Part shown: positions 18,766 to 29,100 of the stretch, in pieces
Position numbering within the stretch: the first letter of the stretch is position 1
How the letters are laid out: each line of letters begins with the position of its first letter
Origin: Lysobacterales bacterium
GTDB lineage: Bacteria > Pseudomonadota > Gammaproteobacteria > Xanthomonadales > Marinicellaceae
Length of the DNA stretch: 64,000 nt
Assembly (NCBI GenBank): GCA_026988115.1
Contig: JALSLV010000120.1
Coordinates: forward strand, 17,838-81,837
Direction of reading: 5' to 3'
The notes under the pieces: generated by a model
What the model saw: the letters and a program-made list of their open reading frames with translations, nothing else
Told to the model about the DNA's origin: nothing
Database searches by the model: none
Translations under genes and position numbers: made by a program

Positions 18766-19776
18766 CATGAGATTGACAGCTCTTGGGTTGCCATTGCTCA
18801 ACTTAACACCATAACACCGCAATGTCGTTGAGGAAATTCGATTGCAATGCCCACCCAGGTTGGGGTCGGATCCCGTTATGGATGTTTGCCAATATCTCGT
18901 TGAGATATTTGATGGAAAAGTGATGTCACATTGACCTTCACTGGAGCCATCTGCAATGCTAATTGTTCCACTGTTGACATTATTTATGGAGCGGTTGAGC
19001 AGAGCTGGCCCTGTAAAACTTCCATTTGAAACACCATTAGTGCAAAAGGCAAAAACTAAGTATTTCATCATTCCATTTGAGTTGGCATTTTGTTTTGCAT
19101 CACCTTCCACGTATAAACCATTAGCAGGCGGATTTGCATTAATGCCAATACTCATGCCGCCATTATTTTTTACGACAAATTTTGTTGCACCTCCGATTTG
19201 GGCTCGAAATGGGTCATCTGTTACCGAGGATGAGATATGCAGTGTAGAATTTGGATTGTTTGTACCAATTCCCACTCTGCCACCCGTGTAGGAAACTTTT
19301 GTGCCAACTTTAGTCCAAGGCGATAACGACACAGCCGTAGGAATCCAATCAGAACCATCAAATTGCAGCAAGTCATTAGTCGATGCACCCGTTCCTGATA
19401 AATATTCAGCTTGTACTGCATAAGGTGTTGCAGCCATACGCTGGCGAGGTGACAAAGGAAAAAATGAACCACTTCCAGCAGTCCTTACCGATATTTCTAA
19501 CCATATTTCACTGCCATCATAAAGAGCATCGCCAAAATCCACTTGTGGAATGTTAAATAATCCAGCGTTAACGGAAACTCCATTAAAAGTTTGCGAAGCT
19601 AGGGTTGTTCCACCAGAGGCGAGTTTATAAGCATCTATAATAATGTCGTAACTGCCGTTGGCTGGTGTGCCGCCATCAGTAAGTTGTCCTTGGTAGCTAA
19701 AACCACTGCCTACAGGAGCTGTTTGTGCCGTAAAAGCGAGTGTGATTAAAGCAAAAAGCATATATAATTTATTCAT
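18751..19776 (-). CDS. Secreted protein with tail-fibre-like repeat region
   Basis: The 341-residue protein has a signal peptide (cleavage after TAQTA, about residue 19) and a beta-rich N-terminal domain (FSYQGQLTDGGTPANGSYD, about 25-130). That opening resembles one common in environmental secreted proteins, including MAATPYAVQAEYLSG at its end. The middle contains GGRVGIGTNNPNSTLHISS, the motif that introduces phage tail-fibre and trimeric surface proteins. No C-terminal GFE tail is present, unlike its two neighbours; it ends MLTVY. It converges on deoB with a 15-bp overlap of the 3' ends and lies 9 bp after a small exported-protein gene. Function unknown. Confidence 0.75.
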   Translation of the reverse strand: MNKLYMLFALITLAFTAQTAPVGSGFSYQGQLTDGGTPANGSYDIIIDAYKLASGGTTLASQTFNGVSVNAGLFNIPQVDFGDALYDGSEIWLEISVRTAGSGSFFPLSPRQRMAATPYAVQAEYLSGTGASTNDLLQFDGSDWIPTAVSLSPWTKVGTKVSYTGGRVGIGTNNPNSTLHISSSVTDDPFRAQIGGATKFVVKNNGGMSIGINANPPANGLYVEGDAKQNANSNGMMKYLVFAFCTNGVSNGSFTGPALLNRSINNVNSGTISIADGSSEGQCDITFPSNISTRYWQTSITGSDPNLGGHCNRISSTTLRCYGVKLSNGNPRAVNLMLTVY

Positions 19777-19785
19777 GGTATTTTC

Positions 19786-20043
19786 CTATTCAAATCCGTT
19801 GTTAAAAATTAATTCTGTGGTGTTTGTTGGGGCAGAGGCTTGCCAAAATCCTCCCGTTAGGGTGAAAGAGCCTCCCTGCATGGCATTGCTGACATCGACT
19901 TGTCCAATACTGGATTTGAGTGTAAAACCACCACCACTCATGCTATCGCCACCGCCACTGTTTAGGGTGTGTTTTTTCATAACAAATTGTGCTGATGAGG
20001 TATTGAAAATCAACAGCAGCGAGAAAATCAAGAAATTCTTCAT
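19786..20043 (-). CDS. Small secreted glycine-rich protein with GFE tail
   Basis: Only 85 residues: signal peptide MKNFLIFSLLLIFNTSSAQ, then two short motifs SGGGFTLKSSIGQ and GGSFTLTGGFWQA, and the ending ELIFNNGFE. The SGGG-FTL / GGSFTLTGGFW pattern is familiar from longer secreted proteins, where it precedes a C-terminal anchor. Here little else remains between signal peptide and tail, which makes this the smallest carrier of the tail in the window. It precedes the 341-residue secreted protein on the minus strand with a 9-bp gap, so the two are probably an operon. Confidence 0.75.
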   Translation of the reverse strand: MKNFLIFSLLLIFNTSSAQFVMKKHTLNSGGGDSMSGGGFTLKSSIGQVDVSNAMQGGSFTLTGGFWQASAPTNTTELIFNNGFE

Positions 20044-20100
20044 TAAAATATTTCCTTCAAATAGTATGACTGGATATTATAGACAAAAATTAGGTTGGAA

Positions 20101-20129
20101 TTCTGATAACTTTCTGATAACTTTCTGAA
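20101..20129. promoter_or_regulatory. 11-bp tandem repeat upstream of small exported-protein gene
   Basis: TCTGATAACTT is repeated in tandem with an 11-bp period (ATAACTT at 20106-20112 and 20117-20123, then a partial TCTGAA). It lies about 60-85 bp upstream of the start at 20043. The ATAACTT-N4-ATAACTT core is identical in layout to the pair at 3281-3298. Confidence 0.5.
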
Positions 20130-20135
20130 AGATAT

Positions 20136-20164
20136 AAAAAAACCCAAATAAATTGGGTTTTTTT
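20136..20164 (-). terminator. Intrinsic terminator
   Basis: AAAAAACCCAA and TTGGGTTTTTT form a symmetrical stem with A- and T-tracts on either side. It lies about 60 bp beyond the stop of the beta-helix protein gene (20223) on the minus strand and would separate it from the next transcript. The symmetry allows function in either direction. Confidence 0.8.
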
Positions 20165-20222
20165 ATATTTGAATTAGGTGTTATCGTTATATATTATAAC
20201 TTTTAACCAGAATTAAACGGGT

Positions 20223-21941
20223 TTATTCAAAGCCATTACTAAAGACTTGTTCAGCAATGCCATAAACTTCAGTGGACATTTCTGAGGTAGTACCTGACCA
20301 TGTGCTTGGGATTATATTATCAGCCGTTGTTGTGCTGGTTGTGCGAATACCAAAACCGTTGGGCAAAGGGTTGCTGAGGGTGAAACTAAAATCGCCATTG
20401 GCATCTGCAAGGGTGGAACCAAGATGTTGTGTGGCATCCATTACAGAATCAGCATTATCGAGGTAAAAATCTATCATGCAATTTGGGCATGGACTGGGAG
20501 CACCCAATATATTACTCAAATGTGAGTGACCTGAGATGCTTGTGCCATTTACTGTAGAAACAACAGCAGGCTCAAAAGTTTTTTGAACAGCCATTAACAT
20601 TGGGCCATACTCGATATACTTTTCTAACCCAGTTTTAACTATATTGCCACGAATGGTGTTGCCTCCATCCTTAAAGCCATTGACATGAGAATCACTCCAC
20701 AAGATGGCTCCTTTTGTGTTGTCAAAACCATTTTTTGGGTAGTAAATTTCATTGTCTATTATCATGTGTCCATTATTGACTTCAGGGGTGTCTCGGGTGG
20801 TGGATAATTTGATTCCTTGTCCGCAAACACCTACTTCGTTGCCATTTAAGTCTTTACCAATAATATTATTTTGCACGGTGTGTAGTCGACCAAAAATAGT
20901 GAGCGCCTCTGGTGGCGTTGAAAAAGTGCTGTGGATGGTTTGCAATCCTGCAATAACATTGTTTTCAATTAATAAACCCGTTCCTGATGCTGATATTCCA
21001 GCGCCCCCAAACCATTCGGAGGCATCCAATGGAGGGGAAACAGGATTGATGTTGGTAAAGGTTCTGCAGTTAAGACTGGCAGGGACTGCAGGCACGGTTC
21101 CATCAATTCTTGTGCCTATCAAGTTATTAATGATTTGAACGCCACTGGTGGCGGAATTAATCTCAACGGCAAAAGTGCTTGCACCCGTCATTACATTGCC
21201 ATCAATGAGCATGTTGTCCGCAAAAAGAGTGGTTAAGATGGCGTGATTGCCAGCTAAGTTGTCGGTGTTTCCAAATAAATCATCAAATTGAATATTCATG
21301 CCATTGGTTTTCAATCCCCAAGTGTTATTGGTGAAAATACCGTCCGATTGTTTCCAATGAATGCTCTGACCACCAATAAAGCCCATGTTTCTTATGGTTA
21401 CAAATTTTAGACCAATGTCTAATGTTGTGCCTGAGTCTATAATGATTTTGGGCATTTCACTATTTAACACGTTTACAGCAGGTCCAGCGATAGTAATATT
21501 ACCAACAAGGTCTAATCCTTGAGGTTGCAGTCCATAAAAACTTGAGGTGCCAGAACTATTAATTGCTAACCTCCATTGATCGTTAATGGCATTGTAGTAT
21601 AAATCATCGCCATCGCCATTGGTTCCATTTAACCCAGTAAAGCGAATTAAGATGGGAGAACATCCAGGGCAAAAGGAGTTGTCAGAACGAGCACCAGCCT
21701 CACGCAAAGCTCGCCGAAAGGTGCACTTTCCAGCTCCAGAACCTGTCGTATCAGGAAAAAAGGTCGCTGCACCTTGAGTGTAATCACAGGTGTGTAAGTT
21801 ATGGGCGGGTTCTTCATCAATTGCCCAGTCAACGGTGATAATACAGCCACTGCCATTGCAGATGGTTGTACTGGCAAACAAGTTGCTTGCAAAGGCTAAA
21901 AAAAGTACGGTTAACGTTTTTTTATGGATTAAGAGTTTCAT
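20223..21941 (-). CDS. Secreted right-handed beta-helix protein with GFE tail
   Basis: About 572 residues from the ATG at 21941, which has GGAAGG ten bases upstream; a longer frame would need a TTG at 21971. A signal peptide (MKLLIHKKTLTVLFLAFASNLFAS) leads into TVDWAIDEE and CTFRRALREAGA, the start seen in polymorphic-outer-membrane-type and CSLREA-like beta-helix proteins. Repeated NN-rich turns (IENNVIAGL, VQNNIIGKD, IRGNIVKTG) at about residues 180-440 indicate a parallel beta-helix. It ends EQVFSNGFE. Probably surface exposed or secreted; substrate unknown. A candidate operator lies about 80-105 bp upstream. Confidence 0.8.
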   Translation of the reverse strand: MKLLIHKKTLTVLFLAFASNLFASTTICNGSGCIITVDWAIDEEPAHNLHTCDYTQGAATFFPDTTGSGAGKCTFRRALREAGARSDNSFCPGCSPILIRFTGLNGTNGDGDDLYYNAINDQWRLAINSSGTSSFYGLQPQGLDLVGNITIAGPAVNVLNSEMPKIIIDSGTTLDIGLKFVTIRNMGFIGGQSIHWKQSDGIFTNNTWGLKTNGMNIQFDDLFGNTDNLAGNHAILTTLFADNMLIDGNVMTGASTFAVEINSATSGVQIINNLIGTRIDGTVPAVPASLNCRTFTNINPVSPPLDASEWFGGAGISASGTGLLIENNVIAGLQTIHSTFSTPPEALTIFGRLHTVQNNIIGKDLNGNEVGVCGQGIKLSTTRDTPEVNNGHMIIDNEIYYPKNGFDNTKGAILWSDSHVNGFKDGGNTIRGNIVKTGLEKYIEYGPMLMAVQKTFEPAVVSTVNGTSISGHSHLSNILGAPSPCPNCMIDFYLDNADSVMDATQHLGSTLADANGDFSFTLSNPLPNGFGIRTTSTTTADNIIPSTWSGTTSEMSTEVYGIAEQVFSNGFE

Positions 21942-22018
21942 CAGAATAGTTCCTTCCTTATTTAAGTTCAATTTAAACTGTAATATTAAGAGAAAAAGGA
22001 ATTTGAATCCTGAAGAAG

Positions 22019-22047
22019 TTCTGATATTTTTCTGAAAAAGTTATGAA
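22019..22047. promoter_or_regulatory. Variant of the ATAACTT/TTCTGA repeat upstream of beta-helix gene
   Basis: TTCTGATATTTTTCTGAA (22019-22036) matches 16 of 18 positions of the start of the 20101 element, and AAGTTATGA follows at 22038. It sits about 80-105 bp upstream of the beta-helix protein start at 21941. Together with 3281 and 20101, this makes three related elements upstream of exported-protein loci. Confidence 0.4.
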
Positions 22048-22092
22048 TTTTTGTATTTTGAGCAAAAAGAAGTACTCAATACCAGGAAAAGG

Positions 22093-24132
22093 TTAGTTTC
22101 CTATAAATTGTGTGTTTTTAATTCGTTCAATTTCATCGCGAAGTTTGGTGGCTTCTTCAAATTCTAAGTTTTTAGCGTGGGCAAACATTTGTTTTTCCAG
22201 TTTGGAGATTAATTTCGCCAAATCTTTAGGTGAATTGACGTTGTATTTTTCCCCAGATTCTGCCACCTTGAATAAGGGTTTATCATCGGTTTTTGTGGAT
22301 TCCACAAAACCATCTTTGAGGTCATGAATTTTACGAATAACAGTGGTTGGTGTGATGCCATGTTTTTTGTTGAAAGCTATTTGTTTTTCTCTGCGTCTTT
22401 TGGTTTCTCCAATGGCGTATTCCATTGCAGGTGTGATTTTATCGCCGTACAAAATAGCCTTACCTTTTTCATTTCTACTGGCGCGACCGATAGTTTGTAC
22501 TAATGAACGTTCGGAGCGTAAAAAGCCAGGTTTATCCGCATCTAATATAGCCACCAATGAAACCTCTGGCATATCCAAACCCTCCCGTAATAAGTTAATG
22601 CCAATTAATACATCAAAAATGCCTTGGCGTAAATCACGGATAATTTCTGCACGTTCAACTGTATCAATTTCCGAATGCAAATAACGGCATTTAATGCCAT
22701 GTTCCGTCATATAGTCGGTTAAATCTTCACTCATGCGTTTGGTTAAGGTGGTGACCAATACACGCTCTTGTATTTTTACCCGTTTATTAATCTCAGAGAT
22801 TAGATCATCAACTTGAGTTCCAACTGGACGCACTTCGATTTCAGGGTCAAGCAAGCCAGTGGGTCGGACCACTTGTTCAACAATATGAGCCGCGTTGTCT
22901 TCTTCGTATTTGGCAGGCGTTGCGGAAACAAAAATCATTCGCGGAGTTCGTTGTTCCCATTCTTCAAACTTGAGTGGGCGATTATCCAGTGCCGAAGGCA
23001 ATCGAAAACCATAATTGACGAGATTTTCTTTGCGTGACCTATCGCCTTTATACATGGCTCCAATTTGCGGAATACTCACATGCGATTCATCCATAACCAG
23101 TAACGCATCATCGGGCAAATAATCAAACAAACACGGCGGTGGTTCGCCTGGAGCTAATCCGGTGAAATGGCGTGAATAATTTTCAATGCCAGAACAATAA
23201 CCCAATTCCATCATCATTTCCAAATCGTAATTAGTGCGTTGTTGCAAGCGTTGTGCTTCAACCAATTGATTCTCTGCATTTAATACTTTTAAACGTTCGA
23301 CCAATTCTTCGCGAATGGTGGTGGTGGCGTGAATCATGCGGTCGCGTGGTGTCACAAAGTGTTTTGTTGGGAAGATAGTCAATTCTTTTTCGTTACTGGA
23401 TTTTCTGCCTGTTAAAGGGTCAAAATAACTTAAGTTTTCAATTTCATCATCAAACAATTCAACTCGGATGGCGAGTTTGTCGGACTCGGCAGGGAAAATA
23501 TCAATCACCTCACCGTGTACGCGAAAAGTCCCTCGTGCCAATTCATAATCATTGCGTGTGAATTGCAATTCGGTTAATTGATGCAAAAAAGCCCGCTGCT
23601 CAACCGTTTGCCCAACTTTCAAGGGTATAACCATCTGCAAATAAGACTGCGGATCGCCCAAACCATAAATGGCAGAAACCGTGGCAACAATAATCACATC
23701 ACGGCGTTGCATCAAAGATTTGGTAGCAGATAAACGCATTTGCTCAATGTATTCGTTTATGGAGGAATCCTTTTCTATGTAAGTATCCGATGCAGCAACA
23801 TAAGCTTCGGGTTGATAATAGTCATAATAAGAAACAAAATATTCCACCGCATTATCAGGAAAAAATTCTTTAAACTCATTAAATAATTGCCCTGCTAAAG
23901 TTTTGTTATGCACCATCACCATGGTGGGTTTTTGCACATTTTGAATGACATTGGCAATGGTAAAGGTTTTGCCCGAACCCGTCACACCAAGCAAAGTTTG
24001 CGACTTTAATCCCGCATCAAAACCTTGAGTTAACTGTTTGATGGCAGTCGGCTGGTCACCAGCAGGCTCAAAAGGGCTGTTGATTTTAAACTCTTTTTGA
24101 GATTTATTAACTTTTAACTGAACGACTTCCAA
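22093..24132 (-). CDS. uvrB: Excinuclease ABC subunit B
   Basis: The 679-residue helicase-like subunit of nucleotide excision repair loads on damage with UvrA and recruits UvrC. Visible are the Walker A motif ([10 protein letters not shown]), the beta-hairpin [10 protein letters not shown] that is inserted into DNA, helicase motif II (LVMDESH), FVSATPA, the motif VI region (QTIGRASRN) and a C-terminal UVR domain ([14 protein letters not shown]) that contacts UvrC. Length is normal. It stands alone, with a repeat-filled gap upstream. Confidence 0.98.
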   Translation of the reverse strand: MEVVQLKVNKSQKEFKINSPFEPAGDQPTAIKQLTQGFDAGLKSQTLLGVTGSGKTFTIANVIQNVQKPTMVMVHNKTLAGQLFNEFKEFFPDNAVEYFVSYYDYYQPEAYVAASDTYIEKDSSINEYIEQMRLSATKSLMQRRDVIIVATVSAIYGLGDPQSYLQMVIPLKVGQTVEQRAFLHQLTELQFTRNDYELARGTFRVHGEVIDIFPAESDKLAIRVELFDDEIENLSYFDPLTGRKSSNEKELTIFPTKHFVTPRDRMIHATTTIREELVERLKVLNAENQLVEAQRLQQRTNYDLEMMMELGYCSGIENYSRHFTGLAPGEPPPCLFDYLPDDALLVMDESHVSIPQIGAMYKGDRSRKENLVNYGFRLPSALDNRPLKFEEWEQRTPRMIFVSATPAKYEEDNAAHIVEQVVRPTGLLDPEIEVRPVGTQVDDLISEINKRVKIQERVLVTTLTKRMSEDLTDYMTEHGIKCRYLHSEIDTVERAEIIRDLRQGIFDVLIGINLLREGLDMPEVSLVAILDADKPGFLRSERSLVQTIGRASRNEKGKAILYGDKITPAMEYAIGETKRRREKQIAFNKKHGITPTTVIRKIHDLKDGFVESTKTDDKPLFKVAESGEKYNVNSPKDLAKLISKLEKQMFAHAKNLEFEEATKLRDEIERIKNTQFIGN

Positions 24133-24664
24133 AGCAATCTAACCTTGTAAAAAGGCGAGATTATAGCACACTCACAAAACTCTGCAGCCTTTGTAGGTAA
24201 GTGGGATTTATCCGACTCAAAACACAACTCAAGAAAACAATAGCGTCGGTTAAAACCGACAATCCAAGAAAAGCTAATTATCGCACAGCGAAAACAAAAC
24301 AATCATCCCAGATAAAAACCAATGCATGGGTAGGATGGGCTCTGCCCATCGGCAGTGTATAAGCGACCTCAATATTTACTTGAAATGATTCAATGACTAG
24401 ATTTAATAATGGTGTTTTTACCTTTTCACACGGCGGTCGGTTTGATTAGTATGCTTAAATTACCTGTTGTTTTTTTGTTTGTTTCCTGTTTTGCTCAAGC
24501 ACAAATAATGCGTTTGCATGAGGGGGTAGTCAAAATATAAGTAACTTGTGGATTGACTTGTAGTCTACTGTGTTTGATTTTATTTTACTTTAGTGCTTAT
24601 ATTCACTTTGTCTAAAGTAAACTTTGCGTTACTATTGGCGTAAATTATTATTAGGTGTTTTGTT
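24133..24664. other. 532-bp gap made of dispersed-repeat fragments
   Basis: This gap holds three repeat scraps: AGTGGGATTTATCCGACTC (about 24192), also seen inverted at 825; a GTCGGTT/AACCGAC hairpin (24244-24259); and GATGGGC/GCCCATC (24334-24350), similar to intergenic repeats known in many Proteobacteria. A short open frame with a signal-peptide-like sequence lies at 24451. The promoter of the aminotransferase gene must lie near the right end; TTGCGT and TATTAT 16 bp apart (about 24625-24652) are a possible pair. Confidence 0.5.
24451..24540 (+). CDS. Possible 29-residue remnant of an exported protein
   Basis: ATG at 24451 opens a frame encoding MLKLPVVFLFVSCFAQAQ plus 11 residues before TAA. 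The first 17 residues look like a complete Sec signal peptide with an AQA cleavage site. No mature domain follows, so this is either a tiny secreted peptide or the front of a deleted gene. There is no obvious ribosome site. Low confidence. Confidence 0.25.
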   Translation: MLKLPVVFLFVSCFAQAQIMRLHEGVVKI

Positions 24665-25867
24665 ATGACTGGTATTGAAATTGATTTCGTTTCTGAATTG
24701 ATAAAAAAAGTAAAGCCCTCGGCAACTATTGCGGTGAGTATGAAAGCGACGCAATTGCGTGCGGCGGGTAAAGATGTCATTGGATTGGGAGCAGGGGAGC
24801 CTGATTTTGATACGCCTGATCACATTAAGGCAGCGGCTATTGAAGCCATTAATAATGGTCAAACAAAATACACAGCAGTCGATGGCACTGCCGAATTAAA
24901 ACAAGCGGTTATTGGCAAATTTAAGCGTGAAAATGGTCTGGACTTTGCCGCCAATCAAATCTTGGTTTCTTGTGGGGCGAAACACAGTATTTCAAATGTG
25001 CTTGCCGCCGTGTTAAATCCGGGCGATGAAGTGATTATTCCTGCACCTTATTGGGTCTCTTATCCTGACATGACTTTGCTTGCAGGGGGAGAATCGGTCA
25101 TTGTCAAGACCACGCAAGAACAAGACTTTAAAATTACGCCAGAACAATTGGAAAATGCCATTACCGATAAATCTCGTTTAATTATTTTAAACACGCCGAG
25201 TAATCCGACAGGAAAAGCTTACCGTAAAGCCGAGTTACAAGCATTGGGTGAGGTGTTGTTGAAATACCCTCAGTTGATGATTGTTACCGATGATATTTAT
25301 GAACATATTTATTGGGGCGATGAAGAAATTACTAATTTGGGCGTGTTATTTCCACAAATGATGGATAGAATGGTGTTTATTAATGGTGTTTCTAAGGCTT
25401 ATGCGATGACGGGTTGGCGTATTGGATATGCTGCCGGTCCTGTGGATATCATTACTGCCATGCGTAAGATTCAATCCCAAGCCACATCCAATCCTTGTTC
25501 CATTTCTCAAGCGGCATCTGTTGCGGCACTCAATGGATCTCAAGATTGTTTGATTCCCATGAAAAAAGCCTTTAAAGAACGCCATGATTGGCTGGTTAAA
25601 GCCTTAAATGACTTGCCGGGTTTTTCATGCCTTGAAGGAGAAGGTGCTTTTTATGCTTTCCCTAATATAGAAGAAGTCATTGCAAAAATTGATGGGGTTA
25701 TCAACGATGTTGAATTATCAACATGGCTGTTGGAAAATGCCGAGGTTGCTGTTGTTCCGGGCACGCCTTTTGGTGCACCTGGTCATGTGCGTTTATCCTT
25801 TGCCACATCGATGGAAAATTTGCGTCAAGCCATTGCAAGAATCGAAAATTGCCTGGCTAAGTTGTAA
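24665..25867 (+). CDS. Class I aminotransferase, aspartate aminotransferase type
   Basis: The 400-residue PLP enzyme belongs to the aminotransferase class I/II fold; it would transfer the amino group between aspartate and 2-oxoglutarate. Seen are GAGEPDFDTPDHI, which lines the active site, NTPSNPTG near residue 175, DDIYEHIY, the PLP-lysine motif GVSKAYAMTGWRIGY at about residue 238, and the C-terminal substrate arginine in HVRLSFATS. The sequence is closest in style to the I-gamma (Rhizobium/Thermus) aspartate/prephenate aminotransferases. Substrate range cannot be set from sequence alone. Confidence 0.92.
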   Translation: MTGIEIDFVSELIKKVKPSATIAVSMKATQLRAAGKDVIGLGAGEPDFDTPDHIKAAAIEAINNGQTKYTAVDGTAELKQAVIGKFKRENGLDFAANQILVSCGAKHSISNVLAAVLNPGDEVIIPAPYWVSYPDMTLLAGGESVIVKTTQEQDFKITPEQLENAITDKSRLIILNTPSNPTGKAYRKAELQALGEVLLKYPQLMIVTDDIYEHIYWGDEEITNLGVLFPQMMDRMVFINGVSKAYAMTGWRIGYAAGPVDIITAMRKIQSQATSNPCSISQAASVAALNGSQDCLIPMKKAFKERHDWLVKALNDLPGFSCLEGEGAFYAFPNIEEVIAKIDGVINDVELSTWLLENAEVAVVPGTPFGAPGHVRLSFATSMENLRQAIARIENCLAKL

Positions 25868-26166
25868 ACAATTGTTGACTGATATAAGAATTCATTGAAA
25901 ACTGAAGCTTTTTTTGTTATCTTTCACCCTGTGTATGTGGGATGAGTTAAGTTATAGTAAAAGCTACTAAAATTCGATTATAGAATTTTAATGGTATAAC
26001 TATTAAATTGTAGTTGGTTTTTATAAGCTTCTAAATCTCTTCCTTAATTAAAATTTATTTTTCATTAAACTTAAATAGCTATCCATGTGGGTGGACTATT
26101 TTTATAGATTTAGTGCGGAATTTTTAATAGTTATAATTCAGTTTATGTTTCAACGCTGGATTAAGA

Positions 26167-29100
26167 ATGGGACTAAAGATTCATATGAGTAATAATAGTG
26201 TGTGCGATACTAAAAAAATTAAATTTGTCTTTGTATTGATATTAGGTTTTTACCTAACCAGTGTTCAGGCAGTTGTCATTCCTCCCTATGTTGATACGAC
26301 TTCTCAATTTATTGATGATGCTGTAGCTGGATGCCCAGCAGGTAAAACCACAACATTCAATGTAACACAAGATTTTACTATCACTGATCTTAATGTGGGT
26401 ATTGTTATCGAGCATACTTTTAGAGGGGATTTAAGAGTTAGTGTTACATCTCCACCTCCTTCTAGTACAGTTGTTAATTTGATACAGAATGTTGGAGGCA
26501 CTACCGAAAATTTCAATGTTTTATTTGATACTGAGTCTGCTAATGATATAACAACAGCTCCAGAAAATGCTCCTCATGCTATTGCTTATAATGGAACTAA
26601 TTATGAATACACTGTTAATCCTCCAGGAGGTCTGCTTAGCACTTTAAATGGCAGTAATTCTCTTGGATTATGGACAGTGACTATCTGTGATAGTGCTGGT
26701 GGAGATTCAGGGACTTGGAAAAGAACATCCTTAGAGTTTAATGGGGATTTTAACTCAAATTTAACAGGAACCAAGAGTATGCCTGTAAATGCAGATGAGG
26801 ATGGTAATGGTTATGTTAGTAATGGAGATACCTTAACCTACACTATTACTGCCACCAATACAGGGGGTACTGTTCTCAATAATGTTGTTGTAAGTGATCC
26901 ACTCCTGACCCCTAACAGTTTCACCTGCGCAACATTAGCAGTTGGTGCAGATTGTGTATTGACTGGAACTTATAGTGTTACAGTGGTAGATGAATTAGTT
27001 GGCAGTATTACAAATACAGCAAACTACAACAGTAATGAAACCACCTTGCAAAATACAAATACTGTCTCTGTCAATGTCGGGCCGAACGTGCCAAAGCCAC
27101 CTGAGGATGTCTTTTACATACCGTTACCAGAAAATGATGCATTAACTGCCTTTTTATCGATAGTTCCAGCTAGTGGAACATCCCCCACTGGAGAAACTTG
27201 TACTGGTGCTAGAGTACCAGCGAGTCCAATTAGCACTTATTCTTCAATTACTGTATTACGTGATAATACAATTCTTTATTACGATCACCAAGAAGATGGG
27301 TATGAAGCCGATACAGTTAACCCTGTACAAGCAACAACGGAAATTTGGGGGGATGGTATCTTTGCCAACGGTGTTGCTCCTGGCTCTGGATGCTTAATAG
27401 ATGCTTGTGATGTACTTAATGCAGGTATAATTATTGTGTTAGATAATCAAATCACTATTCCTGATGTCGCTCTTAACTTTGATGGTGGAGATAAAATTTC
27501 GGCAACAGATACCATTGCCATGACAAAAGCCAACTGGGCAGCAGGAACAGGGACAAGATTGGCAGGTGCTTTTGAACTTTATCCTACTTCAGAATGGGGC
27601 ACAAGTTATCAAATACCTGTAGGGCAAGATATTGCTCCTGCAAACTTTAATAATGCAAAATACCAATATGTTGGAATTACTGTAATGGCGCAACAAGATG
27701 GGACAATTGTCACTATTGATTTAGATGGTAACCCTGGCACTGTAGGAGATATTAGCACTGTTACTCTAAACGAAGGGCAAAGTACTTTTATTGATGGTGG
27801 AATAAAGGTTGGTGCAACAGTTGTCTCAAACTTTGATGTACAAGTTGACATTATGACAGGTGATGTTTGTGATAATTATGAATCACGATTCTTTACTCTT
27901 TTTCCTACTGCTTTATGGGATAATAGTTACTATAATCCTGTTGGAACTGCTGCGGGTAGTAATGGACCTGTTAGAGTGTTGCTGTATAATCCAGGTCCAA
28001 ACAATATAACTATTCTTATTCAAGATGGTACAGGTTCTACAACTCAATCAGTGACAGCAGGAGCTCTATTTGATTATCTTCAAAATAGCGCAACAGCTGC
28101 TCATTATTGCACGACCACAGATGCTACAACATGTGATGTAAATGGAGACGTATTTTACGCCATGGCGGGAATTGATGCTGATCCAGATACTCTCAGTACT
28201 GCAGGTTCTCCAGATGGAGATAGAAATGACTGGGGATTTACCTTGGTGCCAAAATCATCACTTAGCCAGCAAGCACTAGTGGGATTAGGATTTGGACAAG
28301 ATCCAACCAAAACTATAACAGAAAACTCGAGCCCTGTATGGATAACAGCGGATATGGTCAATAATGCGACCCCTATTGGTGGTATTCAAATATGTGTTGA
28401 TTATGATAATGATGGCACCGATACAGGTCCGCCACTTATTGACCCAGTGACGGGACAACAGTACGATGTTACATTCAATGTTAACCTTTATGATAGCACT
28501 CAAATAAGAGACACAGATGGAGATCAAACAAGTTTATTGGTTTGGATTTGCGATTCTGATGTTGCAGACGCTAACAATGCCATTATAGCCGTTGCTTGGG
28601 GGCAGGATCCTGCTACAGCTAGTGCAGGAGCCCCTGCCATTGATTTGGGTACAGGGGTGCCAAATGTTGCCTCATTGGCTTTGAATAAAAGAGGGCAATT
28701 AAGTAATGACATTAATGGTGATGGTTTTCCTAGTGTTGGTGATACTATAACCTACCTTATTGCTTTAACAAATGTTGGTTTTGTGCCTGTAGATGGTGAG
28801 GTGTTGACAGATAATTTACCACCAAGTGTGACGTATGTTCTTGGAAGTACAATATTTGACAATAGTACGGGAGCCGGCTTTGTTTCTCTTCCTGATTCCG
28901 TTGTTCCTCCAGCAGCGACAGAGTTCCCACTTGATGAAGGTGGTGTTAGTTTGCCAGGATTGGTACAAGTCGGAAAAACATTTTACGTTTCCTTTGATGT
29001 TGTTATCAACTCATTACCACTTGGTGACTTTGAAATGTGTAACGCAACAAGTGTGAATATTCCAATTGAAGTGGTAACTGATGAACATTGTTTAGCTTTG

